Shown: positions 18,571 to 27,727, counted from the stretch's first letter. The stretch: DNA of 64,000 bases from an uncultured Paraglaciecola sp. (GCA_947498355.1 CANMKA010000003.1:1-64000); one strand, 5' to 3'. Numbers and translations are program-made. The notes: generated by a model not told the origin, from the letters alone.

Positions 18571-18685
18571 GTTCGTCTGGTGAGTGAAATTATACGTAAT
18601 AACAGAGCTGAGTAGATCGTTGCCCGACCACTCAACGTCGTTTCAGCTTCCAAACGATTAATGCTCAATAAAAGGAATAAACAAC

Positions 18686-19768
18686 ATGCTGTTACAACAC
18701 ACACGGAACCGACTCATGTTAGGTGCAGCCCTGATAATTAGCCTCTGGAGTGGTGGCTGGTCGGTAGCTTTTGCTCAAACGCAGTTCTCAAATATAAGCA
18801 CCAACACTAACAAAAGCGCAACAGAGCAAATATTACCTGCAATCAAAAAAGTGATTTCTCTAAATGAAATCCGTGCCGTTAAAATCGATGGCGCTGCTTT
18901 TTTGGAAATCATTCAAGGAGATGTTGCGCAATTAACCATTATTGCAACTGAAGACACCATGCCATTTGTAACCGTCACACGGCGAAAAAAACGAATAGAA
19001 CTTCAGCTAAAAAGTTTCATTTCCAAACAAGCGGGATTCTCTAATGAGGATTTTGAATCGGGTGATGAGCAGCATCAGGAGTGGAAAATAGCTAGCCGTG
19101 ACAATCATCATTTTAATGACCAACCCAGAGCCCATTTTATCTTGCAATTGCCGGAATTGGATTATATCCGTAGCACTGACGCTCAAATCGAAATGGCTTC
19201 CTTACAGGGAGCAAAACTAAAAATGGATTTTCGGGGTGCTACAAAATTCAAGTCTGGCAGTCTAAACGTTGAAAATTTGAATATTGAAACACATCAAAAA
19301 TCGACCATTCATAACAACCACATCTCTAGCCGCCTATTACAAATAAAGAGTGACGACAACAGTCGACTTACACTTGGTCAAGTATTAACCACTAAAGCAT
19401 CCTTCAAAACGCGACGAATGAGTCAGTTAGAACTGACAACGCTGGAGGCTGAAAATACCTATGTGGCCACGGAGCATCAATCAAGACTGCGCATATTCAA
19501 GCCCAGTAACAGTCACACTTTGAATCTTACTGCAAAACAAGATAGTGAACTGAATATAAGTCAAGTGAGCGCATCTACAACGCATGTAGCGGGATATAAC
19601 CAAGCGCAGATTTCGATTCGAGAGCAGGGAGTTTTAACCGGTTCAATCAAGCACAAAGCGGTGTTATATGTCGACGGGCAACAACCTGAATTTAATTACG
19701 TATCAGCCAACGATCCAAAACGGTCAATATTAATCTCAGGAAAATCAAAGGAACTCGTTCATGAGTAA
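18686..19768 (+). CDS. DUF2807-like beta-helix cell-envelope protein
   Basis: The 360-residue protein has a signal segment (MLGAALIISLWSGGWSVAFA). The mature part is a long run of short strands with repeating polar ladders (LDYIRSTDAQIEMASLQGAKLKMDFRGATKFKSG; LNVENLNIETHQKSTIHNN). This is typical of the DUF2807 putative adhesin head, a right-handed beta-helix-like fold. The usual N-terminal feature, a value-disrupting strand such as AVKIDGAAFLEIIQGD, is present. It overlaps the GntR gene by 8 nt, so it is the first gene of the operon. Function is unknown; in related loci this domain accompanies ABC transporters and regulators. Confidence 0.65.
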   Translation: MLLQHTRNRLMLGAALIISLWSGGWSVAFAQTQFSNISTNTNKSATEQILPAIKKVISLNEIRAVKIDGAAFLEIIQGDVAQLTIIATEDTMPFVTVTRRKKRIELQLKSFISKQAGFSNEDFESGDEQHQEWKIASRDNHHFNDQPRAHFILQLPELDYIRSTDAQIEMASLQGAKLKMDFRGATKFKSGSLNVENLNIETHQKSTIHNNHISSRLLQIKSDDNSRLTLGQVLTTKASFKTRRMSQLELTTLEAENTYVATEHQSRLRIFKPSNSHTLNLTAKQDSELNISQVSASTTHVAGYNQAQISIREQGVLTGSIKHKAVLYVDGQQPEFNYVSANDPKRSILISGKSKELVHE

Positions 19769-20159
19769 ACAATGGCGAGAAGATACGCCCATCTACATCC
19801 AATTAAAGGATGAAGTGATTGATTTGATCCTCAATGGCACATACGCAGAGGGTACGTCGTTACCTTCAGTTCGCAATATTTCAGCTGAATTTAATATTAA
19901 TCATTTAACCGTTGCCAAGTCTTATCAAATTTTAGTAGAGCAAGGGTTAGTCGAAAAACGCAGGGGTATGGGTATGTTTGTCAAAGCTGGCGCGCATCAA
20001 CAGTTATTACAGCAACAACAACAATTATTTTTTGAACAAGAATTACCGCAGTTTATTACCCGGTTAAATCAACTCGGAATCGACAGTCAAACCATTTGTG
20101 ATGCTATCGACCATCACACAGCACAATCTTTACAGGACAAGGGATCTGATCATGAATAA
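19761..20159 (+). CDS. GntR-family regulator, YtrA subfamily
   Basis: The 132-residue protein has a winged helix-turn-helix at about residues 8-75: PIYIQLKDEVIDLILNGTYA, LPSVRNISAEFNINHLTVAKSYQILVEQGLVEKRRGMGMFV. Only a short, Gln-rich helical tail follows, which defines the YtrA subfamily; there is no ligand-binding FCD or UTRA domain. Such regulators typically control adjacent ABC genes and their own operon. The start overlaps the upstream gene by 8 nt, and the stop overlaps the ATPase start by 8 nt. Confidence 0.9.
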   Translation: MSKQWREDTPIYIQLKDEVIDLILNGTYAEGTSLPSVRNISAEFNINHLTVAKSYQILVEQGLVEKRRGMGMFVKAGAHQQLLQQQQQLFFEQELPQFITRLNQLGIDSQTICDAIDHHTAQSLQDKGSDHE

Positions 20160-21012
20160 CATTATTTCATGTCGTAATGTCAGTAAACATTACAAAAATA
20201 AACGAGGGATTCACAAATTAAATTTTGACGTAAAACCGGGTGAAATCATCGGTTTAATTGGGCCCAATGGCGCTGGTAAAACCACCTTAATGAAAGTTTT
20301 ACTCGGATTGGCCCAAGCCCAAGGCTCCATCGAAGTTTTAGGAATGTCGCCAGTACAACAACGTACTGAGATCTTAAATCAGGTTAGTTTTATTGCCGAT
20401 ACAGCAATTTTACCCAAATGGATCACGGCCGAGCAGTCTATTGCGTTTGTAGCAGGTACGCACCCTAAATTTGATATCAACAAAGCGCGCTTAATGTTAG
20501 AAAAAACCGATGTTCCGTTTGACGCGAAAGTGAGCCAGTTGTCTAAAGGCATGATCACCCAACTGCATTTAATTTTGATCATGGCTATCGACTCCAAATT
20601 GTTGATCCTAGACGAACCAACGCTAGGTTTAGATATCCTGTATCGAAAGTCCTTTTATCAACAATTGTTAAATGATTATTTTGACCAAGATAAAACCATC
20701 ATCATTACCACTCATCAGGTTGAAGAAATAGAACATATCTTGACTCGAGTTGTGTTTTTAGCCCGAGGTGAAATTGTCTTAGATGAACAAATCGAAAGGC
20801 TACAACAACGTTTTAGTGAAGCCACCGTACCACATGACCAAGCCGCAGCGATTGATAATGCGATTCAACGTTCAAAAGGTTTGGCTGGCACGACTTTATT
20901 ATTTGATCATTCGGTCTGTGAACCACCAAGGTCATTACCAACTACAACCCCAAGTTTATCAGACATCTTTGTGGCGACTGTGACCCCTAATGCAGAAGGA
21001 ACAAAAGCATGA
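20152..21012 (+). CDS. ABC transporter ATP-binding protein
   Basis: The ATPase has 286 residues from the ATG at 20152, which has AAGGGA 8 bases upstream; the frame opens earlier but that start is not used. Walker A is GPNGAGKT at residues 37-44, the signature LSKGM departs from LSGGQ, Walker B is LLILDEPTLGLD, and the H-loop is TTHQVEE. The C-terminal 60 residues are a non-conserved extension. It pairs with the downstream permease to form an ABC-2 type exporter in the inner membrane. The substrate is unknown; the YtrA context suggests envelope stress or antibiotic-like substrates, but this is inference. Confidence 0.92.
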   Translation: MNNIISCRNVSKHYKNKRGIHKLNFDVKPGEIIGLIGPNGAGKTTLMKVLLGLAQAQGSIEVLGMSPVQQRTEILNQVSFIADTAILPKWITAEQSIAFVAGTHPKFDINKARLMLEKTDVPFDAKVSQLSKGMITQLHLILIMAIDSKLLILDEPTLGLDILYRKSFYQQLLNDYFDQDKTIIITTHQVEEIEHILTRVVFLARGEIVLDEQIERLQQRFSEATVPHDQAAAIDNAIQRSKGLAGTTLLFDHSVCEPPRSLPTTTPSLSDIFVATVTPNAEGTKA

Positions 21013-22049
21013 ACTACCTCCAAATAAAAACCTTATTCCTGCGTGAATATTGGGAAAACCGTACACCGTTATTACACATCCCCCTTGTTGTGGCTTTGGT
21101 TTGTATTCTTGGTGCTTTTGGTGGCAGTGTTGTTTTAAATTTTAAACTAGAACAGCCACAAACCAAATCTAAAACGGAACAAGATGACGCTGGTTACCAA
21201 AATCGGATTACCATATTTGATGGTCAAGACGTTTCTCAATGGCAAAATGCCACCAAGCTGCAACATCCATTTAAATATACGCCCAACAAAAATGTTGACA
21301 CAAGATCGTCGACTGCAACTTACAAACGAAGCTTGGATAAAAAAGAAGTAAAACTGGTGGTTAGTAACAGTATTGCTGCCGTGTTTTTAATATTAGGTAT
21401 CGTATCTAGTATCGTCTATGTGACTCGATCTTTATACCTCGATCGTATCGATAAGAGCATTTTATTTTATCGTTCAATGCCCGTGTCTGAGTCGACAAAT
21501 GTACTAGTCAAAGGTGGCATCGCATTGTTTGTTTATCCATTGGTATATTTACTGATCGGATTTATTGCCACACCTATCATTACTATAGTCACGATATTAA
21601 CCGCAGAATTTGGCACCTTAGGGTTATACATCAGCCAAATGGAACAAAAAGTTGGCAGTTGGTCTGTCACAGACATCCTATATTCTTGGGGACAATCTAT
21701 CGCTATGTTATTGGTGTTATTAATTTACTGCGTGCCACTGTATAGCTGGATGTTGTGTTGCTCCGCTTGGGCTAAACGTTTTCCCAGCTTATTAGTTTTA
21801 TCGCCTTTGGCAATCATAGTAATTGAAAAGCTCATTTTTGATCATTTATATCTAGGTCAAATGATAGAGATCTACTTCAGAAACTTCTGGGCGTTAACCC
21901 AACATTTAGTTAGTGAAAACTACATTTATATCTGGCGACTAAAACAATTTGAGTTAACCGCTAGCCTTGTGTTGAGTTTGATTTTTAGCACGGTTGTATT
22001 TTTGTACGCAGCAATTTGGGCCAGAAAATTTAGATATGAAACCGCTTAA
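21009..22049 (+). CDS. ABC-2 type permease
   Basis: The 346-residue membrane protein overlaps the ATPase by 4 nt. There is one helix near the N-terminus (LLHIPLVVALVCILGAFGGSVVL), a soluble loop of about 75 residues, and then roughly five further helices, including AVFLILGIVSSIVYVTRSLY and ASLVLSLIFSTVVFLYAAIWA. The topology, large first periplasmic loop and KSILFYRSMPVSES segment fit ABC-2 permeases of the YtrC/D kind. Partner of the preceding ATPase. Confidence 0.85.
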   Translation: MNYLQIKTLFLREYWENRTPLLHIPLVVALVCILGAFGGSVVLNFKLEQPQTKSKTEQDDAGYQNRITIFDGQDVSQWQNATKLQHPFKYTPNKNVDTRSSTATYKRSLDKKEVKLVVSNSIAAVFLILGIVSSIVYVTRSLYLDRIDKSILFYRSMPVSESTNVLVKGGIALFVYPLVYLLIGFIATPIITIVTILTAEFGTLGLYISQMEQKVGSWSVTDILYSWGQSIAMLLVLLIYCVPLYSWMLCCSAWAKRFPSLLVLSPLAIIVIEKLIFDHLYLGQMIEIYFRNFWALTQHLVSENYIYIWRLKQFELTASLVLSLIFSTVVFLYAAIWARKFRYETA

Positions 22050-22052
22050 TCC

Positions 22053-22166
22053 ATGGCTAGATCATTTTACCGCGCAGCACGTCAAATGCGCGCTGAATTT
22101 AATCGCTCCATTTTTACCAATAATTTAAAAAACGACGTAAAAAACCGTCTTAACGATACCGACTAA
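22053..22166 (+). CDS. Possible 37-residue basic protein in the ABC operon
   Basis: ATG at 22053, three bases after the permease stop, opens MARSFYRAARQMRAEFNRSI and ends KNRLNDTD. The spacing allows translational coupling, and the sequence is amphipathic and basic. There is no clear ribosome site. I do not recognise a family. It may be a small accessory protein or chance. Confidence 0.4.
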   Translation: MARSFYRAARQMRAEFNRSIFTNNLKNDVKNRLNDTD

Positions 22167-22206
22167 ACCGTATTGTTTTAATCATAGAATCTAAGAGTTA
22201 TTCACC

Positions 22207-25047
22207 ATGAACATAATAAAATTATTTCTCCTCAGCGTAGCTGCTATGTGTAGCTCACTTTATAGTTATGCTGGCAGTGATTTACATACTATAGAAACAA
22301 AACATGCTCGTATTCACTTTTCCAGTGAATACCAAGCCATGGCACAACTGGTTGCCAATAAATTTGAACCCATTTATCAAGATGTGAGTAAGCGAGTGGG
22401 TTTTGAACAAAATGACAAACTCGATTTGTTAATTTCAGATAAAAATCACTCATCTAATGGCTCAGCGCTGCCATTGGCCGCAGGAAAAATAGTGACGTTA
22501 CATGCCAGTTTACCGCGCTCAGAAAGTATAACTGGTGGTTATAGTGACTTTTTCGATATCCTAATTAGTCACGAATTAGTGCATAAAATCCATGTGTCTG
22601 AACCGCGTCGTAGTTGGCGTTCGTGGTTAGATCCTTACCTACTTGATGTTGATCGATTAAATCTCAAACGTTATCCACGCTGGGTTAGTGAAGGTTACGC
22701 TACATTAATCGAAAGTGAATTTACCGGCAAAGGGCGAGTAAACAATGATTATGTAAAGGCATTATTGGAACAATGGGCACTTGAGGGACAGTTACCAACT
22801 TATAGACAATTAAGTAGTCGCAGTGGCAATGGAATGGCTTATATGCAAGGCAGCGCTTTTTTAGTATGGCTACAAGACAAATACGGAAAAGAAAAGCTTC
22901 AGCAGTTATGGCGCAGAAGTACCGCCACCAAATACCGTAATTTTCATAAAGCCTTTAAGGGCCTATTTTTAGAAATGCCTAACGTGCTGTATAAGAAATT
23001 TGTGGTTGAACAAACTTACCTTGCTAAACAAGCACAGGCTAAACAAAGCCAGCAAACCGATGTAGTTACAAATAAAATCACTGAAGATGAAAATTCCGCC
23101 AAACTTTGGCAAAACAATGGTTTTATCGTGTTAAATAGCGAACCTTCACCCAATAACAAACAAATTCTACAGTTAGAGCGTGACAAAAAAGGGTTCACTC
23201 GACTTCGTGTTTTTGACTTCGCTGAAAATAAAAAAGCCAAAGAAAAGTTTATTAAAGCAAATAACAAGCGACTGAAAAAAGATCCACTTGATGTCGCCGA
23301 CACCATGCCGAAAGTATTTAATAAAAAGCAAAAATATCTAGTGAAACCTGGGCGCTATTTGCGCTGGCGACAAGCTAAATGGCTTGATGATAGTCATATT
23401 TTAGTATTGCAGGCTCAACGACAAAGTAATAACGAACAAGGTTTTGAATTAGCAAAAGTAAATATCAAAACAGGGAGGGTTGAACAAATAACCCGCGAGT
23501 CGCGCATTAGTGATTACGCGGTAAATCGTGATCAACAATCAGTAACTGCGGTGAGTCAATTTGCTTTGTTCAGTCAATTGGTAAAGGTATCGTTAAATGA
23601 TGGCAACGTAATTCCGTTATCAGCAAAGCATTTTAATCTACCCATGGACAACTTAACGGTTAGTCCAAGCGGTGAGCAAGTGGCGCTTATGAGCATTGAA
23701 AACGGTCAATGGAAAATTCATTTGTACCATTTTTCTAATAAAACGTGGCAAGTCATTAATTTGCCAATTAAAGGTAACTTCTTATCTTACTTACGTTGGC
23801 AAAATGATGGTTTGTACTTTAGCCATAGCGCCCAAAATGATGCTGACAAAAATAACGACTATGCGATAAATGTTTATCGCTTAAATATGCAAGAACAAAC
23901 CTGGCAACAATTAACGCAAGGCATAAAACTTACCGCTCATGCCGCCAGCGTAGATGACCAGCTCTTGTTTTTAGCAACCTCAAGCCAAGGACAAGATACT
24001 TACATTAAAACAATTGAAGTTATCGACTCAGGTTCGTTTGAGCAAGTAGTGTTAACTCAAGCAAAAGAAACATCAAAAGCTAAATTGACCAACAACGCAC
24101 AAGAACATTTTGCTATTAAAGATTATGGTATTGGCCCACAGGCTTTTTCTGGCAGATTTGTGGGTTTTGCGAGCAACGATGATAGAGGCGCCGGGTTTGT
24201 GGTGCGTGGTGGTGATCCGCTTGGGCGATTACGTTGGCAAGCCGGTGTCACTGAAGGAGATTTGCATCAGGCTTATGCGCTTTTAGCAAAAGGTAATTGG
24301 CTAGATATTAATTGGTTCGCTGAATACGTAAATAATACCTTTGAAAGCCCTGCGTTTACTCAAGATCTTGAACTGGTGAATATTGAAGCTTCGAAACGCC
24401 TTTACCTTAATAATGACACAAGCTGGTTAATTTCAGCGAGTGCCGGTAATTCAAAAATAGATGATTTCAGTATTGATAATTGGAAACTAAAAACAGGTAT
24501 TCATTATCGCAACCACTGGAACAACCTAAGCTATGGCGTGTTTGCTAATGCACAACTGGCTGATTATCAAGGCGATAGTGCTAATTGGCAAGGCGCGGAC
24601 TACAATCTAGGATTAAATTTTGGCCTTGGTAAAAAGCGCGTGAAGTATTGTTACAACGACTTTAATCTTGATGATAATGCGCCAACGCATGCCATGTTAA
24701 CTTATGGCGGTATGAAAACTACGAACACTAGCCAAGTCAGTAGTCAGTTAATGTTGAATAACCGTTTGCCGCTTGCCTGGCAACAAGGCCATCAATTTAA
24801 GCAGCATCATGTTGAATTGAATGGCTTTGGGCCTAAGCTATTTTACTTAGCTCATCAAACCGATGATAACGACACCTTGCAAGCATACGGACTAGAACTT
24901 GTCATAAAAAAAGTACGTAGCGCCAGCCCGTTGCTTGACGGTTACAGTATTAATGCCGGGATCAGCTGGTTTGAAACAGAAGAGACTATCAAAGGTATAA
25001 AAACCAATCAGCAATATTACCTGTCTATTGGTTATCAATTTAAATAA
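22207..25047 (+). CDS. Large exported protein: gluzincin-type metalloprotease, beta-propeller and predicted outer-membrane barrel
   Basis: The 946-residue protein has a signal peptide (IIKLFLLSVAAMCSSLYSYA). Residues 25-270 form a metalloprotease domain: HELVH at 122-126 is an HExxH zinc motif and Glu162 in WVSEGYA is the probable third ligand. Residues about 300-600 contain repeated strands with TSQGQD, SPNNKQILQLER and SPSGEQVALMS, as in TolB/DPP4-like propellers. The last 280 residues alternate polar and aromatic strands with GLGKKRVKY and YYLSIGYQF, suggesting an outer-membrane beta-barrel. It lies 157 bases after the permease on the same strand and probably belongs to that operon. The domain combination is unusual; boundaries are approximate. 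Confidence 0.75.
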   Translation: MNIIKLFLLSVAAMCSSLYSYAGSDLHTIETKHARIHFSSEYQAMAQLVANKFEPIYQDVSKRVGFEQNDKLDLLISDKNHSSNGSALPLAAGKIVTLHASLPRSESITGGYSDFFDILISHELVHKIHVSEPRRSWRSWLDPYLLDVDRLNLKRYPRWVSEGYATLIESEFTGKGRVNNDYVKALLEQWALEGQLPTYRQLSSRSGNGMAYMQGSAFLVWLQDKYGKEKLQQLWRRSTATKYRNFHKAFKGLFLEMPNVLYKKFVVEQTYLAKQAQAKQSQQTDVVTNKITEDENSAKLWQNNGFIVLNSEPSPNNKQILQLERDKKGFTRLRVFDFAENKKAKEKFIKANNKRLKKDPLDVADTMPKVFNKKQKYLVKPGRYLRWRQAKWLDDSHILVLQAQRQSNNEQGFELAKVNIKTGRVEQITRESRISDYAVNRDQQSVTAVSQFALFSQLVKVSLNDGNVIPLSAKHFNLPMDNLTVSPSGEQVALMSIENGQWKIHLYHFSNKTWQVINLPIKGNFLSYLRWQNDGLYFSHSAQNDADKNNDYAINVYRLNMQEQTWQQLTQGIKLTAHAASVDDQLLFLATSSQGQDTYIKTIEVIDSGSFEQVVLTQAKETSKAKLTNNAQEHFAIKDYGIGPQAFSGRFVGFASNDDRGAGFVVRGGDPLGRLRWQAGVTEGDLHQAYALLAKGNWLDINWFAEYVNNTFESPAFTQDLELVNIEASKRLYLNNDTSWLISASAGNSKIDDFSIDNWKLKTGIHYRNHWNNLSYGVFANAQLADYQGDSANWQGADYNLGLNFGLGKKRVKYCYNDFNLDDNAPTHAMLTYGGMKTTNTSQVSSQLMLNNRLPLAWQQGHQFKQHHVELNGFGPKLFYLAHQTDDNDTLQAYGLELVIKKVRSASPLLDGYSINAGISWFETEETIKGIKTNQQYYLSIGYQFK

Positions 25048-25058
25048 GTGATGTTATC

Positions 25059-25091
25059 GCAAGCCCTTGTGCAATAAGTGCAAAGGCTTGC
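25059..25091 (+). terminator. Hairpin after the metalloprotease-barrel gene
   Basis: GCAAGCC...TTGTGCA pairs with TGCA...GGCTTGC, 12 bases past the stop. There is no T-run, so it may be a transcript-end hairpin rather than an intrinsic terminator. Confidence 0.4.
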
Positions 25092-25235
25092 AGTGAGTAC
25101 ATAGGACAACTTTGAATAGCGATGGAACGGTGGGGAAACAGTTACGATCGGTGGCTTTCAACAAGCGGGGTGATAAGGCTCAAACTGAAGCTGTGAATGC
25201 CATTATGTGCTTAATTAACCAGAGTGCAGGTATTG

Positions 25236-25565
25236 TTAACTTTCTTCAGAGTCTTCGATTTTTAATCCCATTTCTTGCATTAATTTGCGTGCCTCTTTGG
25301 GAATAAGGTTATCGTTATCTTTTTCTAAATCTTGATCGTCGGGTAGTGGCTGGCCAGTGAAAGCGTGCAAAAATGCTTCACATAATAATTCTGAATTGGT
25401 TGCATGGCGTAGGTTATTAACTTGACGGCGAGTGCGCTCGTCGGTCAACACTTTAAGTACCTTAAGGGGAATAGAAACCGTGACTTTTTTAACCAGTTCA
25501 CTTTTTTTCCCGTGTTCTGCGTAGGGGTGAATGTACTCTCCATTCCATTTTGTCGAATTAGGCAT
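25236..25565 (-). CDS. metJ: Methionine repressor MetJ
   Basis: The 109-residue protein is very close to E. coli MetJ (105). The ribbon-helix-helix region is nearly identical ([59 protein letters not shown]). With S-adenosylmethionine as corepressor it represses methionine-biosynthesis genes by binding tandem 8-bp met boxes. No metB or metL is next to it, unlike in enterics. Candidate met boxes lie upstream at 25628-25651, consistent with autoregulation. Confidence 0.97.
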   Translation of the reverse strand: MPNSTKWNGEYIHPYAEHGKKSELVKKVTVSIPLKVLKVLTDERTRRQVNNLRHATNSELLCEAFLHAFTGQPLPDDQDLEKDNDNLIPKEARKLMQEMGLKIEDSEES

Positions 25566-25627
25566 ATGCTACATCTTGTTAATTTTCTCGTAGAAATTTT
25601 AAACATAACTCAGAAAATATCAACGAT

Positions 25628-25651
25628 AGACTGCTAAACATCTTGATGGCT
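25628..25651 (-). promoter_or_regulatory. Candidate tandem met boxes upstream of metJ
   Basis: AGACTGCT, AAACATCT and TGATGGCT are consecutive 8-mers matching AGACGTCT at 6, 6 and 5 of 8 positions. They lie about 65 bases upstream of the metJ start. Weak individual boxes in tandem are typical of MetJ operators, but chance agreement is possible. Confidence 0.4.
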
Positions 25652-25867
25652 ATTAATGTTTTCGCCTGTAACACCAAATATTTGTTAATTTACAGGGTGC
25701 CAAGGAAGCATTTAGTCTGAAATAAAGATTAAAAAAGGCGACCGAGTCGTCTAGCACTTTATGACATGGGTCTTGAGTATCACGTAAACCATTTGGTGGT
25801 AATAGATTCGATAGTTTGGTATTAATCACTATCCCAGTTCGATTTTAAAATTAACTAGAGATCAGAT

Positions 25868-26797
25868 TTGACCATGCCATTGCCGACGGATTTCAAACAA
25901 ACAGCCAAAAATTTATTGCATACCGCACAACCGTTTACCAAATTATTTGTTGAGCAGTGTAAGCACGACAAAATTACGGTTTCAGCAGGGCATTTGGCCT
26001 ATGTGTCTTTGCTGTCTTTAGTGCCATTTATTATGGTGTTTTTCACGATTTTATCGGCTTTCCCTGCTTTTGCTGAGGTACGTGGTGAACTAGAAAGTTT
26101 AGTGTTTGAAAGCTTTATTCCGACCAGAAGCGGTCAGGTGCAAGGGCATATTGCGGATTTTGTAGACAATGCTTCTGGGATGGGCGGCGTAGGGGTGTTG
26201 TCTCTTGTGGTTGTGGCCCTAATGTTAATATCTAACATAGATAAAACCTTAAACAGAATTTGGGATGCAACTAACGTCAGGCCCGTGGTGTATACCTTTG
26301 CGATTTATTGGATGGTTTTGACCCTAGGGCCGCTGTTAATGGGCGCAAGTGTTATCGTTAGCTCTTATTTGGTGGGGTTAGCCAATTTTGCTGAAGAATA
26401 CTCGTTTGGCTTAACCACTATGCTGTTAAAAGTTGTGCCTTTTATCACATCGGTTTGTGCATTCTTTTTGGTGTACATGTTGGTGCCAGTGAAACGTATT
26501 GATGCTAAACATGCTGCTGCTGGGGCCTGTGTGGCTGCTGTGTTATTTGAGCTAAGTAAAAAGGGGTTTGCGTTTTACGTGACGGCCTTTCCGTCTTATC
26601 AAGTGATTTACGGGGCGTTGGCTGTTATTCCCATTTTATTTGTATGGGTGTACTTGTCTTGGATTGTTGTACTAGTGGGGGCTGAGTTTACGCGAACCTT
26701 AGAGATATATACCCAAGACGAATCTGAAGATGCGTTTACCGATGATCCAGATGATGAACCTAAGGCTGTTAATTCTAATAAAAGCGCTAGCTCTTAG
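25868..26797 (+). CDS. YihY/BrkB-family inner-membrane protein
   Basis: The 309-residue protein has about six membrane helices and the family signature SAGHLAYVSLLSLVPFIMVF near residues 38-58, IDKTLNRIWDA around 125, and YGALAVIPILFVWVYLSWIVVLVGAEFTR near the C-terminus. The YihY family (formerly RNase BN/BrkB) is a poorly characterised inner-membrane group without proven enzymatic activity. The C-terminal tail is acidic (DESEDAFTDDPDDEP). The TTG start is kept because AGAG lies 6 bases before it; the ATG two codons later is equally possible. Confidence 0.9.
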   Translation: MTMPLPTDFKQTAKNLLHTAQPFTKLFVEQCKHDKITVSAGHLAYVSLLSLVPFIMVFFTILSAFPAFAEVRGELESLVFESFIPTRSGQVQGHIADFVDNASGMGGVGVLSLVVVALMLISNIDKTLNRIWDATNVRPVVYTFAIYWMVLTLGPLLMGASVIVSSYLVGLANFAEEYSFGLTTMLLKVVPFITSVCAFFLVYMLVPVKRIDAKHAAAGACVAAVLFELSKKGFAFYVTAFPSYQVIYGALAVIPILFVWVYLSWIVVLVGAEFTRTLEIYTQDESEDAFTDDPDDEPKAVNSNKSASS

Positions 26798-26858
26798 GGA
26801 GCTAGCGGCCTTAATGGGACAGAAGTAAGCGGCTAGTCTGCTGCTTTTTCCTGTGTCG

Positions 26859-27497
26859 TTAGTTTTTTTCGAGGCTAGAAATAAATTGATTCGATTCTGA
26901 TATGGCTTTGTTCATTTCTGAAATCAATTGATTAATTTCTTTTTTGATCCCGCCAAACTCTCCTTGTAGGGCACCAATCGCACTCGCATTAAGGTTATGC
27001 TTTAGATACAAAACATTGTCATTTAAAGCCGATAACACGGGCTGCATTTTACTTTCGGCGCGGCGCATAGTGCTTACCAGTGATTTGTAACGTCTCTGTG
27101 TATCTCTTAATTGGCGACTACTATCGCGTTTAAAAGACGCGTTAGTATAAGTGTCGATTTCTTCTTGCCACTCGTCAAATAATGCTTCGGCAACGCTCTC
27201 TACTTTGTCTATGCGGCCCGATACTTGTTCCGCTGAGGCTTTGCTGGCTTCGTACTGATCTCTTAGTTCTTCGTAGACATCTTGTAATTTGCCGCCATCA
27301 AAATTAACCAGTTGGCTAAACTCTTCTAACGCAGAACTAAACTGTTGCTGTGCATCTTCTTGAGAGTCTTTGGCATCTTCTACGCGGTCAACTAATATGT
27401 CGCGTTTTTCTACGCCTAACTTCTCCCATGCTGCGTAGTAAGCAGATTGACATGAAGCGAGCAAAGCTACTAAAGCAAAGCTGATAAGAATTTTCAT
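26859..27497 (-). CDS. DUF2959-family lipoprotein, coiled coil
   Basis: The 212-residue protein has a lipoprotein signal: ALVALLASC, with Cys16 as the probable lipidation site. The mature part is almost entirely helical with heptad-like spacing (VEDAKDSQEDAQQQFSSALEEF, LRDTQRRYKSLVSTMRRAESKM), as in DUF2959, a family common in Alteromonadales and Vibrionales. The family has no assigned function. It lies 2 bases downstream of the small membrane-protein gene, so the two are probably co-transcribed. Confidence 0.85.
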   Translation of the reverse strand: MKILISFALVALLASCQSAYYAAWEKLGVEKRDILVDRVEDAKDSQEDAQQQFSSALEEFSQLVNFDGGKLQDVYEELRDQYEASKASAEQVSGRIDKVESVAEALFDEWQEEIDTYTNASFKRDSSRQLRDTQRRYKSLVSTMRRAESKMQPVLSALNDNVLYLKHNLNASAIGALQGEFGGIKKEINQLISEMNKAISESNQFISSLEKN

Positions 27498-27499
27498 GG

Positions 27500-27727
27500 T
27501 TATCCCTTATATTTAGCTGCGTCGATTATTGCCCAAACATGGAAAATAAATCCGAAGACCGCCATAAAAAATAAAACGCCCGTTGCGGCTAACGCATAAT
27601 TGACCCAAACCAATAAAAAAAACAGTATGGCAGCCATGATTCTGCCTTGTACTAATTGGCCCAAACCCGCGATAAAAATATTACATATTGCGGCGATAAC
27701 GTTGCCGCCTGACCCTTGACCCGACAT
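27500..27727 (-). CDS. Small two-helix membrane protein
   Basis: The 75-residue protein starts MSGQGSGGNVIAAICNIFIA and has two or three hydrophobic segments (GLGQLVQGR between them; AILFFLLVWVNYALAATGVLF; VFGFIFHVWAIIDAAKYKG). The pattern AGLGQL...GR...WxxIDAAKY resembles the TM2-like membrane-protein group. The ATG at 27727 is chosen over the one at 27751 because TAGGAG lies 9 bases upstream. It forms an operon with the DUF2959 lipoprotein gene. Confidence 0.75.
   Translation of the reverse strand: MSGQGSGGNVIAAICNIFIAGLGQLVQGRIMAAILFFLLVWVNYALAATGVLFFMAVFGFIFHVWAIIDAAKYKG

Larger units (their letters stand above)
17911..18685. other. 775-base gap: cytochrome terminator, then a regulatory region with a palindrome
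   Basis: After the terminator at 17976-18016, about 500 bases show no supported gene. The right part contains the 26-bp palindrome at 18545-18570 and presumably the promoter of the DUF2807-GntR-ABC operon. Base composition is A+T rich. Confidence 0.5.

Noticed and set aside
25112..25306. Open frame on the plus strand before metJ
   Set aside because: It runs into the antisense of metJ, has no recognisable domain, and no good start site.
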